Source: Victivallis vadensis (GTDB taxonomy: Bacteria > Verrucomicrobiota > Lentisphaeria > Victivallales > Victivallaceae). From it: a stretch of 64,000 nt of DNA. The translations under genes were made by a program, and so were the position numbers. Location of the stretch: the NCBI RefSeq assembly GCF_003096415.1, contig NZ_QEKH01000011.1, positions 1 through 64,000 on the forward strand, given 5' to 3'. Positions 26,142-34,881 of this stretch are shown here, piece by piece. The first letter of the stretch is position 1, and every line of letters starts with the position of its first letter. Below the pieces are notes generated by a model that saw only the letters and a list, made by a program, of their open reading frames with translations, did no database searches and was not told where the DNA came from.

Positions 26142-27793
26142 AATATTCATTGTTTTTCGCCCTGCCGCTGCTGGCCGGGACGCTGGCGGCCGCCCCGGTC
26201 GGACTGCAGCAGGAGATCGCCGCCGGAATTTCCTCCGGCAAAAAGGAGATCGTGCTTACGCAGCCCGAATACCGTTCCGGCCGCACCGTCGAACTGAAAA
26301 AACTCGACGGCGTGACCATCGACGGCAACGGCGCCAGACTGGTGATGACCGACCTGAAACACGCGGTCCGGCTGAGCAACTGCCGCAATGTGACCGTCAA
26401 AAACCTGACGGTCGACTACGACCCGCTGCCTTTCACACAGGGGGTGATCACCTCGGTTTCGCCGGATTCCCGGATAGTGGAGTTCACGATCGACAAGGGC
26501 TATCCCGACCTGACCGGCCCCTACGCGGTGGGGCGGATGCACCTGTTCACCGCCGACGGCAAAGAGTGGAAGCGCGATGCCGCCGACCTCTACGGCAGGA
26601 CCGAAATCATCGACGCCCGGCACGGCCGGTTCCGCGCCTCGAAACCGGAGCCGGCGTTCGCCGCGGGGGACCGGGTCGCGCTGAACCAGCGCAAGAACGG
26701 CGCGTTTTACCTGACCGGCTGCGGACCGGTGCGCTTTGAAAACATCACCATCCACACCTGCCCCAGCCTCGGTTTCTGCAACCGCTTCAGCGAGGGCGGC
26801 GACGAATTGATCAATGTGAAACTGGCGCGCGGCCCCAGACCGGCGGAGGCCGACGCGGAGCGGCTGCTTTCGACCTGCGCCGACGGGCTGAACTACGCCT
26901 ATATCCGGCGCGGCCCCAAGCTGGTCAACTGCGACTTCTCCTTTATGGGGGACGATTCGGTGAACCTGCACTCCGTCGCGCTGCCGGTCGTCCAGTTGCT
27001 GGATGAAACCACCTTCGACACACTCCGCCCCTATAAGCACGAGGAGTTCGCCAAAGTGGTCCGCCCCGGCGACAGACTGCGGCTGCTCGATCCTTCCGAT
27101 TATTCCGTCGTCGGAGAAGCGGTGATCAGAAGTTTCCGCCCCTCCCCGCGCAAGTATGACCGGGAAACGCTGAAGAAGTTCTACTTCAACCGCGGCGACG
27201 GGCTCAAGGACTGGACCGCCTATGAAATCACCCTCGAACCCGGCGGCGCTCCGGTGAAGGCCGGCCTCTTTTTCGACATTCCCGCCATCGGCGCGAACGG
27301 CTTTGAAATCCGCGACTCCCGCTTCCACGACCATCGCGGGCGGGCGCTGCGCATCATGGCCTCCGACGGCGTGATCGAAAACAACCGTTTCGAGCGGATC
27401 AAACACGCCGCGATCACCGTCGGCGCCGAATACGGCTACTGGCGCGAAGCGGGCTGGGTGGAGAATATTCAGATCCGCAATAACAAAATCCGTGACGTCG
27501 GCTGCAATATGATGCTCCAGCCGGACTCCTATGCCAACGGCGCGATCAGCGTTTTCGCCCGGCTGGAAGATTACTCCGGCACCTTCAAGGGCAACCGGAA
27601 CATCACCATCACCGGGAACTCCGTCGACACCTGCCCCGCCGCCGGAATTTTCCTCTTTGCCGCTGACGGCGTCACCCTCAAAGACAACCGTCTCGTGAAC
27701 ACCGCGTTCGGCAAAAAGACGCCGGGCCGCGACTGCGGCTTCACCGGCCTGAAACCGGTCTGGATCATCAACTCCGCCAACGTCACCCAATAG
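26138..27793 (+). CDS. Secreted GH110-like beta-helix glycosidase
   Basis: A 551-residue protein with a signal peptide (LLAGTLAAAP). Its beta-helix core resembles GH110 alpha-1,3-galactosidases: a TIDGNGARLV start, STCADGLNYAYIRRGPK and FSFMGDDSVNLHS, then repeated N..I..N rungs near the end. GH110 enzymes remove terminal alpha-1,3-galactose from blood-group-like glycans in an inverting reaction. The assignment is by motif pattern; another beta-helix hydrolase family is possible. Its start overlaps the preceding stop (ATGA), so the two secreted proteins are probably made together. A terminator follows. Confidence 0.7.
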   Translation: MKYSLFFALPLLAGTLAAAPVGLQQEIAAGISSGKKEIVLTQPEYRSGRTVELKKLDGVTIDGNGARLVMTDLKHAVRLSNCRNVTVKNLTVDYDPLPFTQGVITSVSPDSRIVEFTIDKGYPDLTGPYAVGRMHLFTADGKEWKRDAADLYGRTEIIDARHGRFRASKPEPAFAAGDRVALNQRKNGAFYLTGCGPVRFENITIHTCPSLGFCNRFSEGGDELINVKLARGPRPAEADAERLLSTCADGLNYAYIRRGPKLVNCDFSFMGDDSVNLHSVALPVVQLLDETTFDTLRPYKHEEFAKVVRPGDRLRLLDPSDYSVVGEAVIRSFRPSPRKYDRETLKKFYFNRGDGLKDWTAYEITLEPGGAPVKAGLFFDIPAIGANGFEIRDSRFHDHRGRALRIMASDGVIENNRFERIKHAAITVGAEYGYWREAGWVENIQIRNNKIRDVGCNMMLQPDSYANGAISVFARLEDYSGTFKGNRNITITGNSVDTCPAAGIFLFAADGVTLKDNRLVNTAFGKKTPGRDCGFTGLKPVWIINSANVTQ

Positions 27794-27818
27794 GGGATTT
27801 CGCTGCAGTTCAAGAGAA

Positions 27819-27876
27819 TTGCCGCCTCCCGCCGGATATGGCACATCGCCTGTCCCGGCAGGAGGCGGTTGTTTTT
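27819..27876 (+). terminator. Terminator after the GH110-like gene
   Basis: GCCGCCTCC...GCCGG pairs with CCGGC.GGAGGCGG, with one mismatch, across a loop of about 22 bases, followed by TTGTTTTT. Confidence 0.7.
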
Positions 27877-27879
27877 GCA

Positions 27880-28088
27880 GCCCATCCGCTGCCGCAACGG
27901 TATTATTTCATAAAGTTTCAACTTGACAAAAGTTCACAACTGCAATCGTCACTGATAATTGCAACGATGATTCTTATTGACGGCATTTGACGGATTTTAT
28001 TTCATATTGTCACAGCATCACATCATATCGTATTAATTACTTGAATCCATAAGCGAATGATATTTCCATTAATCTTATTGACCTCCTA
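27880..28088. other. AT-rich intergenic region upstream of the RHS promoter
   Basis: No gene seen. It is strongly AT-rich compared with its flanks, with an isolated TTGACA near 27924 that lacks a -10 box at proper spacing. Confidence 0.4.
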
Positions 28089-28117
28089 TTGAAATTCATT
28101 ATTTTTTATGGTATAAT
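28089..28117 (+). promoter_or_regulatory. Promoter of the RHS toxin gene
   Basis: TTGAAA and a perfect TATAAT are spaced by 17 bases, in an AT-rich context about 93 bases before the proposed TTG start. Confidence 0.7.
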
Positions 28118-28209
28118 AACAAGGAACTGAATGAACAGACCGGAAGTGCGGAGGGGGAGGCAAAGGTCTGTTCACCGACAGTTTGAAAAACCCGATAGAG
28201 AGGTGTAAA

Positions 28210-31200
28210 TTGTCTTTTGCAAGGAGAATCAAATGTTGGGCCATCGGTTTGACGATGGCGGCGGGGGGCCTGATGGGGTACGGAGCGGAACAACTGAACT
28301 TTCGTTCGTCGCCGATGACGGCGGGGAAGGCTTCGCTGAGCGAAAACGGCTACATCGTGAGCCGGGAGCTGGGCGGAGCCAATTTTTCGCCCGAATTGCG
28401 GTATCCGGTGCAGCTGATCTACCGTTCGGATTCGGCGGACGCGGGGCTGTTCGGGACTTCGTGGCGCAGCCCGCAGCTGGAAAGTTCGGCGATTCCGGAA
28501 AAGGACGGCGTGCTGTGGACGACTCCGTGGGGAGAGAAAATCCGCTTCTTCGCCAAGACCAAAGACAAAGACATCCTCGACCTCTACAAAGACGCGATGA
28601 AGGGGCCGAAACCGTACTTTTCGCCGTATTCGGAGTGGGAGGCCGACGGCAAAGAAGGGAACTGGATCTTCTACGGCAAGCGCACGCTGGAGGGCTGGAA
28701 ACTGGCCTACCGCGACGCGAAGCTGATCGCAATCACGGCTCCGTCGGGGCGCAAAATCGAGTTCAGCTACTACGACGGCCGCCCGACGGCGGTGACGCAG
28801 GACGGCAAGGCGTTCCTCGAACTCTCCTACGAGGGCAATCTCGTCAAGGAGTTGAAAATCAACGGGGTAGCGCACCAACTCGCCTACGCTTCGGGCAAGC
28901 TGCTGGTGCTGCCGGAGACGGTGAACGGCAAGGCGGCGGAACTGATGCGCGCGCGGCTGACCGCGATCGCGTCGACGGGAACCGCTCCGGTGCAGTTCGG
29001 TTATGACAAGGACGGCTATCTCGCTCTCATCAAACAGGATAAGTTCGTTGATAAGCTTGCGGTGGAGCATGAAACCGAGGCGCAGCGGCTGAACTACCTG
29101 AAAGCGGTCGCCGAAAAGGAGAAGCCGCAGCGGGTCGCGGTGGCGGGCCGGATCAAGGCGGACCGCTTCTTCAATTACCGTTATCTCTCCGACAAGCCGG
29201 GGCAGCTGGTGCTGACCGACCGGGCGAAACGCGAGGCGAAATTCGACTACAACGCCGAGACCGGCATCTTCAAAACCACCGGTTTCAACGGCCTGACGCA
29301 GACGATCTATTACTTTAAGCGTTATGATGTTGCGTACAACGGCAAGGTGCGGCAGATCGTGGACGGGCGCGACCGGGTGGTGGTCAGTTACCGCTATGAC
29401 AAGCTGACCGGGCAGGTCAGCCGGATCCGCGACATCGCGGGCAACGAAATCTACTTCACCTCCAACAAGTTAGGCGAAGTGGAACTGGTGGAGCGCCGCG
29501 CGGCGAACCAGCTCAAGCGCGAACCGGTGGCGGCGTTCCGCTACGATGCGAAGCGCAACCCGATCGCCTCCATGCAGTTGGACCAGTCCGGCAAGTCGGC
29601 GGTCGAAACCCGCATCCGCTATAATGCCTACAATCAGCCGACCAACGTAAGTGACGGCCAGAGCGAGACTTCGATCGTGTACAACCGCAACGGCTATCCG
29701 AGCCGGGTCGGCAATGTGTTTGAACAATTTACCTCTTTTGAATACGACCGCTACAACCGCTTGATTTCGGCGACCGCGCCGAACGGCGTGACCACGAAAT
29801 ACGCCTACGACGAGGCCGGGCGCATCGCGAAAATGGCGCGTCTCGACGGCGAAGAGCTGTTGAGCAGCCTCGAAATCGCGTACAACGCGCAGGGGCTTCC
29901 GGCGCAGTACCGCGACCACAAAGGGCGGGTCAAGTCCGCTGAATACAACGAGTTGGGCAAGGTGGTCAAGGAGTTCCTGCCGAACGAAACCAGCGTCGAA
30001 TATCTGTACGACAGCATCGGCCAGCTCGCCAAGGTGCTGGACCAGAACCGTCACGAGATCAACTTCAACTACAACGGCTTCGGACTCGCGGGCAAGCGCA
30101 CCGCCGAAAACCAGCTGACCAGTTACCTGCATGACAAGAACGGGATGCTGAGCGCGGTGATTTCGCGTTTCGCGGATCAGAAGCAGGCGGATCGCAAGAT
30201 CGGTTACGAATACGACGACTGCGACCGGCTGGTCAAGGCGGACTACGGCAAAGGGCAGGTCGAAACCTTCCAATACGACAGTTGGGGCAAACTGATCGCG
30301 AGTTCCAAGGTTGATGCAACTGCAAAGCGCAGCGCGACTTACGCCTACGATTACTTCGGCAGGATGACTGAAAAGATCGAAACCGCCGTCGAAAACGGCA
30401 AGACGAGCAAGACGGTCAGCCGCTACGCGTACAACAACTACGGCCAGCGCATCGGCCGCGTGACCACCGCCGACGGCGTGACGTTCAGCGAAAAGCGCGA
30501 ATACGACGAGTTCGGCAGACTCGCGAAGATCGTATCCGGTTCCGATACCGTCACTTATGCGTACAACACGAAGAATCAGCTCGTGACCCGCACCACCAAC
30601 GGCATCGCCGTCCGGTACAGTTACACCAAACTCGGACAGCTCGCCGCGAAGAGCATCGCGGGCATGGAGGATGCAGCAAGTTTGAAGTATTTCTATGACA
30701 AGGATGGAACGATCAGCGGCCGCGAAGTCGGCGGCGTAAAGCAGAGCTACAAGTACGACAAGATCGGCCAGCTGCTTGCGGTCATCGATCCGGCGGGCAA
30801 GGAGGTCGAGAAATATGTGTACGATCCGGCGGGCAATATCCTGAGCAAGACTGTCGCGGGCAAAACCACGACCTACACCTACGACAAGGCGAACCAGCTG
30901 GTCAGCAGCAAAACCGCCGACGGCAAAGTCACGAAATACGAATACGACGCGGCAGGCCGCATGGTCAAAGAGGGCGAAAAGACCTTTGCCTACGGATGGC
31001 TCGACAAGGTGATGCAGGTCGCCGAAAACGGCAAGACCACGCAGACCTATACCTATGATATGCTCGGCCAGCTTGCTACGGCAGACTACGGCGACAGCAA
31101 AGAAACCTTCCTGTGGGACGGCCTCGCGCTGCTGAGCCGCAACAACCTGAAATACGTGAACGAGCCTGCCGTAACCGGAGGCAATCCGATCCTCGCCGGA

Positions 31201-31959
31201 GACAAAATGCTCTTCGACGACATGCTCGGCAACACCCTCGGAGTAAAAGACAGCGAAAAGTTCAGCGCCATCGACCGCGACGCTTTCGGCGAACTCAAGC
31301 CCGGCGAGAAGCCCAACCTCGCGGTAAACTTCTTCACCGGCAAGCCCGAAATCGACGGATTGGGGTATAGCTTCCTGTTCCGCAACTACCGCGCGGATTT
31401 GGGGAAATGGCAGACCACCGATCCGCTCGGGTATCCTGACGGCTGGAATAATCTCGCGTATGTCAATAATGGCGTGACCATGAATATCGACTGGCTGGGA
31501 GGGAAAATCAAATTTTCGAGGACTGTCTCACCAAGTGATCAAGCCAAATTTAATGCAACAATTGCAGCAATAGAAGCACGAACGGATTCCAGCGGGGCCG
31601 CCCTAGTAAAGGCAATTAAAGATAGCGATAAAGAGATTATTGTTATGCCTGACTCTTGGAATGGCGGAAAAGCAGGCTTAATGCCGATGGGGACTGCAGG
31701 AGAAAAAGCGACTTTTTATTATACTTTTGATGAAAGTCAACTTAAAGATAAGTATAGTGAAAATGACGGTTATTATCCTGATGATGAAGCGCTTATGCTA
31801 CATGAATTGACTCATGCAAAGCAGTTTATAGATGGAAGATTGGATGATATGGATGACAAGACGAGAGAATTAGAAGCCTGTAAGGAAGAAAATCAATATT
31901 GGAAAGATATTGGTTCTGATAAAAGACGAAAAACGTATGGAAAATATGTAATAGAGTAA
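28210..31959 (+). CDS. RHS/YD-repeat protein with C-terminal HELTH metallopeptidase toxin domain
   Basis: A 1249-residue secreted polymorphic toxin. A signal peptide (WAIGLTMAAGGLMGYGA) is followed by a long RHS shell with many YD repeats (from about residue 400) and the RHS core ending in DWLGG near 1100. The last 150 residues are a separate domain with HELTH at about 1198-1202, the zinc motif of a metallopeptidase. This domain is AT-rich, unlike the GC-rich shell, as expected for an exchanged toxin tip. The TTG at 28210 is chosen because GAGAGG lies upstream; the next ATG with a good site (28233) is out of frame. Confidence 0.85.
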   Translation: MSFARRIKCWAIGLTMAAGGLMGYGAEQLNFRSSPMTAGKASLSENGYIVSRELGGANFSPELRYPVQLIYRSDSADAGLFGTSWRSPQLESSAIPEKDGVLWTTPWGEKIRFFAKTKDKDILDLYKDAMKGPKPYFSPYSEWEADGKEGNWIFYGKRTLEGWKLAYRDAKLIAITAPSGRKIEFSYYDGRPTAVTQDGKAFLELSYEGNLVKELKINGVAHQLAYASGKLLVLPETVNGKAAELMRARLTAIASTGTAPVQFGYDKDGYLALIKQDKFVDKLAVEHETEAQRLNYLKAVAEKEKPQRVAVAGRIKADRFFNYRYLSDKPGQLVLTDRAKREAKFDYNAETGIFKTTGFNGLTQTIYYFKRYDVAYNGKVRQIVDGRDRVVVSYRYDKLTGQVSRIRDIAGNEIYFTSNKLGEVELVERRAANQLKREPVAAFRYDAKRNPIASMQLDQSGKSAVETRIRYNAYNQPTNVSDGQSETSIVYNRNGYPSRVGNVFEQFTSFEYDRYNRLISATAPNGVTTKYAYDEAGRIAKMARLDGEELLSSLEIAYNAQGLPAQYRDHKGRVKSAEYNELGKVVKEFLPNETSVEYLYDSIGQLAKVLDQNRHEINFNYNGFGLAGKRTAENQLTSYLHDKNGMLSAVISRFADQKQADRKIGYEYDDCDRLVKADYGKGQVETFQYDSWGKLIASSKVDATAKRSATYAYDYFGRMTEKIETAVENGKTSKTVSRYAYNNYGQRIGRVTTADGVTFSEKREYDEFGRLAKIVSGSDTVTYAYNTKNQLVTRTTNGIAVRYSYTKLGQLAAKSIAGMEDAASLKYFYDKDGTISGREVGGVKQSYKYDKIGQLLAVIDPAGKEVEKYVYDPAGNILSKTVAGKTTTYTYDKANQLVSSKTADGKVTKYEYDAAGRMVKEGEKTFAYGWLDKVMQVAENGKTTQTYTYDMLGQLATADYGDSKETFLWDGLALLSRNNLKYVNEPAVTGGNPILAGDKMLFDDMLGNTLGVKDSEKFSAIDRDAFGELKPGEKPNLAVNFFTGKPEIDGLGYSFLFRNYRADLGKWQTTDPLGYPDGWNNLAYVNNGVTMNIDWLGGKIKFSRTVSPSDQAKFNATIAAIEARTDSSGAALVKAIKDSDKEIIVMPDSWNGGKAGLMPMGTAGEKATFYYTFDESQLKDKYSENDGYYPDDEALMLHELTHAKQFIDGRLDDMDDKTRELEACKEENQYWKDIGSDKRRKTYGKYVIE

Positions 31960-31966
31960 AGTCATT

Positions 31967-32007
31967 CACTTCTTCCGGGTTATTAATTTAATAAACCGGA
32001 AGAAGTG
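31967..32007. terminator. Long hairpin between the toxin gene and the putative immunity gene
   Basis: CACTTCTTCCGG pairs perfectly with CCGGAAGAAGTG, and the interior TTATTA/TAATAA pairs too. There is no T run on either side, so it may be an attenuator or mRNA-stabilising element more than a plain terminator. Confidence 0.5.
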
Positions 32008-32029
32008 ATCAAAATATGAAGATTTTAAT

Positions 32030-32755
32030 ATGAATATGAGATTTTTTTTCTTTTGGGTTATCATGGGATTGTTTACTTCTACTCTTGCAATGGAAAATAT
32101 GCCTTTACCTGCTATAGAAGAGCTGCAAACTGTGCTGAACCAAAATAACAATTCTTCTTCATATTCTGATAACTCGCTGTCAAATCCCGAAAATGGACAG
32201 TTGCCGATCCGAGATAAGATTATTCATTTTTATAAAAATGAACTAAAGAATAACCATGACGGCCCGCGTGTTTTGGTTGAAGGCCTTGTAAAAAGTGGGC
32301 AAAAGCCTTCCTGGTTATCAAGTACTTTGTTGACAGAGCAGTTTTGTTATCATTTCTTTATTGATTATAACAGAAATGAAGTAGAGTTATGGCAAAGTAA
32401 GCTTGATGAAGAAAACCAAAAGAAATTAAAAATTTGCTGGCAAAATATTGCATCCATCAAAAAATCTCTCCTATCATGGGAAGATATCATCAGTGAAACC
32501 CATCCTTTCAAACCAGAATTAGAGGAATATTTAAACGGTGGTCGATTGATATTCTTTTGCACCGTATGGAATAAGACTAATGGAAGGCATAGTTTCCCCT
32601 TCGCAATTTGGGGGCCTGTTCTATTAAATGAAAAAGGAATTTCAAGCGAACAAATATTTCTATCTGAGTTTTCCGAATATCTGGAACTCATGCGTAAGCG
32701 TGATAAAAATGCCAGATTAAAATTATCGCTCTCTGAATTTCAAGAGAAATGGTAA
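32030..32755 (+). CDS. AT-rich secreted hypothetical protein, candidate immunity protein
   Basis: A 241-residue protein with a signal peptide (FFFFWVIMGLFTSTLAM). I recognise no domain. It directly follows the RHS toxin tip and shares its low GC content. Because the toxin is a predicted metallopeptidase and this protein would be exported, it may neutralise the toxin in the periplasm. The ribosome site is weak. The immunity role is inference from position and composition. Confidence 0.55.
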   Translation: MNMRFFFFWVIMGLFTSTLAMENMPLPAIEELQTVLNQNNNSSSYSDNSLSNPENGQLPIRDKIIHFYKNELKNNHDGPRVLVEGLVKSGQKPSWLSSTLLTEQFCYHFFIDYNRNEVELWQSKLDEENQKKLKICWQNIASIKKSLLSWEDIISETHPFKPELEEYLNGGRLIFFCTVWNKTNGRHSFPFAIWGPVLLNEKGISSEQIFLSEFSEYLELMRKRDKNARLKLSLSEFQEKW

Positions 32756-33087
32756 TAGAACCAGCTTTTATACACCAGAACCCAAACAAGCTCTGTATTC
32801 TTTATTCTGTAAATTCTATCAGAAAAAATTGAAAAGTGCCAAGTTACTGGATTCTCAGTGAAAGTTTTGCAATCTTTCTCGGCATGACATCGGATGAATA
32901 GAGCAAGAAACAGTTGTTATCATGGATCTCACTACACATCAATAATTTGAAACCGTTGCAAGATTTTGATTTACTCAGATATTTGAGCTACAGAATATTG
33001 CAAAAGGAACCATTGCCTATTATCTTTATAAAAAGTAATCTCGAAGACCATCAACGGCGATGTCATAGATTTCAGCCAACAAGACAG
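32756..33087. other. AT-rich gap between the two putative immunity-region genes
   Basis: No convincing gene. It could be the remnant of a displaced toxin-tip or immunity cassette. Short open frames exist, but none has a ribosome site. Confidence 0.3.
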
Positions 33088-33708
33088 ATGAATAACCAAG
33101 TGAAACTGAACAGCCTTCTGCTTTTATTTGCTATATGTATGATACCTGTATGCATGGCAGAGGATTTTTTGATAGAACAATCTCTGAAAAAATCCATTGA
33201 ACATTACTGTTCAAAACCATTTTTCGATGAGAAAAGAGAAAATTTGGAACGCACTTATGAGATTTGGAACTCCATTGTCAAACCGTTTCTTCTGCGCCAT
33301 CATGTAGATAACCTTAAACTGGTTTTCATCTGGTTGGATAGTTCAACTCCGCAAACTCAATGTTGGCTTATCGCTGAGTCTATGATATATGAAATGAAGA
33401 TAGATAATAAAAATATCCATAACTTTACGATAAAGGAACGAAGAATACCCACTTCTATTTTCAGTATCATTGATCAGTTAAAGGAAGATACTGCAAATCT
33501 ATCTGATGACCACTTTCCCGTGCGAAGCAGTGGAAATGCCATTTTCCTTTATATTTTTCCAGAAAAGGAGAAGGAAGCTACTTGCCTGTATACAACTCCT
33601 CCTCATTCATACCAGAAAAACAGAATGAAATTACACATCAATTTCCTTCGTAATTTGGGAATGGAACTTCCCTTTATGAAGATATGGGAACAGGAAAATA
33701 AACAATAG
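33088..33708 (+). CDS. Second AT-rich secreted hypothetical protein near the RHS toxin
   Basis: A 206-residue protein with a signal peptide (LLLLFAICMIPVCMAE) and no recognised family. Its GC content matches the toxin tip and the first small secreted protein. Its sequence is not obviously similar to that protein, so it is probably a different immunity or accessory protein from an earlier cassette. The ATG at 33088 is chosen because it begins the signal peptide; the frame is open farther upstream without one. The ribosome site is poor. Confidence 0.5.
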   Translation: MNNQVKLNSLLLLFAICMIPVCMAEDFLIEQSLKKSIEHYCSKPFFDEKRENLERTYEIWNSIVKPFLLRHHVDNLKLVFIWLDSSTPQTQCWLIAESMIYEMKIDNKNIHNFTIKERRIPTSIFSIIDQLKEDTANLSDDHFPVRSSGNAIFLYIFPEKEKEATCLYTTPPHSYQKNRMKLHINFLRNLGMELPFMKIWEQENKQ

Positions 33709-33813
33709 GGCAAACAAGGCATTTCCCCTGCTAACAGGCACATTTGCCATTTCCAACAAGACGGGAATGCAGCTCCGGGGAGAAATCCCCGGAAGTGTTG
33801 ATTGAAACTTTTT

Positions 33814-33900
33814 GTCTGTCCGCCGGTACGCGATCCGGCATCACCTCCGCAGCACCCTGTGATCCCGACAATCGCAGGCCTCGCCGTACGGCGGACAGAC
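33814..33900 (+). repeat. Stem element copy 1
   Basis: An 87-base element closed by a perfect 12-base-pair stem, GTCTGTCCGCCG with CGGCGGACAGAC. It is preceded by TGATTGAAACTTTTT. It differs from copies 2 and 3 by paired substitutions in the stem. Confidence 0.65.
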
Positions 33901-34057
33901 TCCTTCAGAGTACGAAGTGAACTGTTTCTGGTCGACGGAGTTGTGAATGCAAGAGGCTGTCATTCACTGTTCAGGAGAAGCGGAAACCCGAAACCGTTTC
34001 GCTCCGTACTCTAAAGGAAATTCCCCGATACGGGGAGAGGCTGATTTGAAAATTTTT

Positions 34058-34182
34058 GTTTATCCGCCGATGAACGGAACGTCACCTCTGGAAGAAAGAA
34101 TTTCGATTTATTTATTCGGTCGCTCCCGGGTGGGAACGGCTATTCCGAAAGTCGTTACCGTTTCGCGAATCGGCGGGCAAAC
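34058..34182 (+). repeat. Stem element copy 2
   Basis: A 125-base element closed by GTTTATCCGCCGAT with ATCGGCGGGCAAAC (12 of 14 positions paired plus one wobble). It shares GATGAACGGAACG and AATTTCGATTTATTT with copy 3 and is preceded by TGATTTGAAAATTTTT. Confidence 0.7.
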
Positions 34183-34734
34183 AGCTTTGAAGCAGCGCAG
34201 GCTTCGACGCCCGGCTGCGCCTCCCCGATGCGAAGCATCTCTGGAGTGTGGAGATTCATCTCCGCTTTCAAGTCGCGCATCACTCTTATGCGGTCATGTG
34301 CATAAGCAGGGGAACAATGCGATTGGAAAGCGGAGCTGAAGTCGGCTTCGCCGACCCTACGGGCTCCGCACCGGGAGGTTGATCGTGCGCAATTCGGTCG
34401 CGCCTCCCCGACACGGGGAAAGGCTGATTTGAAAATTTTTCAAGGAATGAAAAAGCTTGGCGCAACTGTCGCGCGAAGCACTTCTTCTTCAAAAAATCGG
34501 CAATAACTCCGTCTCCGGGGTTGCAAAACACTCTCTGAAGCATTATGCTGATCAATAGGGAAAGGAAATTGCGTTTTTTATCTCCGTCAAATCATATTTT
34601 TATAATTATTTTATATTTTTTTGCAAATATAATCAGATTTCCGGTTGATTTCTGAAATTTTATCGTTATATTATTCAGTGTTGACTGAATAAGAAATCCA
34701 GTAACAGGTTTTCAGTCAGCGTTGATGAAAAGTT

Positions 34735-34863
34735 GTTTACCCGTCGATGAACGGAACGGTTCTTGCATTGGAATAGAATTTCGATTTATTTTTATTCAGT
34801 CTCTGGCGAGACTGAACTCCATTCCGATACATCGCCAGCCGGGCCGCGAGTCGGCGGGTAAAC
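34735..34863 (+). repeat. Stem element copy 3
   Basis: A 129-base element closed by GTTTACCCGTCGA with TCGGCGGGTAAAC (all paired, one G-U). It contains the inner hairpin TTCAGTCTC-TGGC-GAGACTGAA and lies just beyond the stop codon of the symporter gene. Confidence 0.7.
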
Positions 34864-34881
34864 TTTTTAATGCCATTTCTC

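Larger units (their letters stand above)
33709..34881. other. Intergenic repeat island
   Basis: No credible gene over about 1.2 kb. It contains three related stem elements (listed separately), a 35-base direct repeat (34023-34057 and 34406-34440) and a copy of the dispersed 34-base motif (34243-34276). There are also a perfect hairpin GTGAATG...CATTCAC (about 33942-33968) and TTATTCAGT-GTTG-ACTGAATAA near 34671-34692. Confidence 0.7.

Noticed and set aside
27924-27960. TTGACA with GATAAT downstream as a promoter for the RHS gene
   Set aside because: The spacing is about 25 bases, too long. The pair at 28089-28117 is far better.
33947-34339. A 130-codon frame in the repeat island
   Set aside because: It spans repeat units and the dispersed 34-base motif; there is no ribosome site, and its codons follow the repeats.
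33814-34863. Possible CRISPR array
   Set aside because: Repeats are long, divergent and irregularly spaced; there are no cas genes or uniform spacers.
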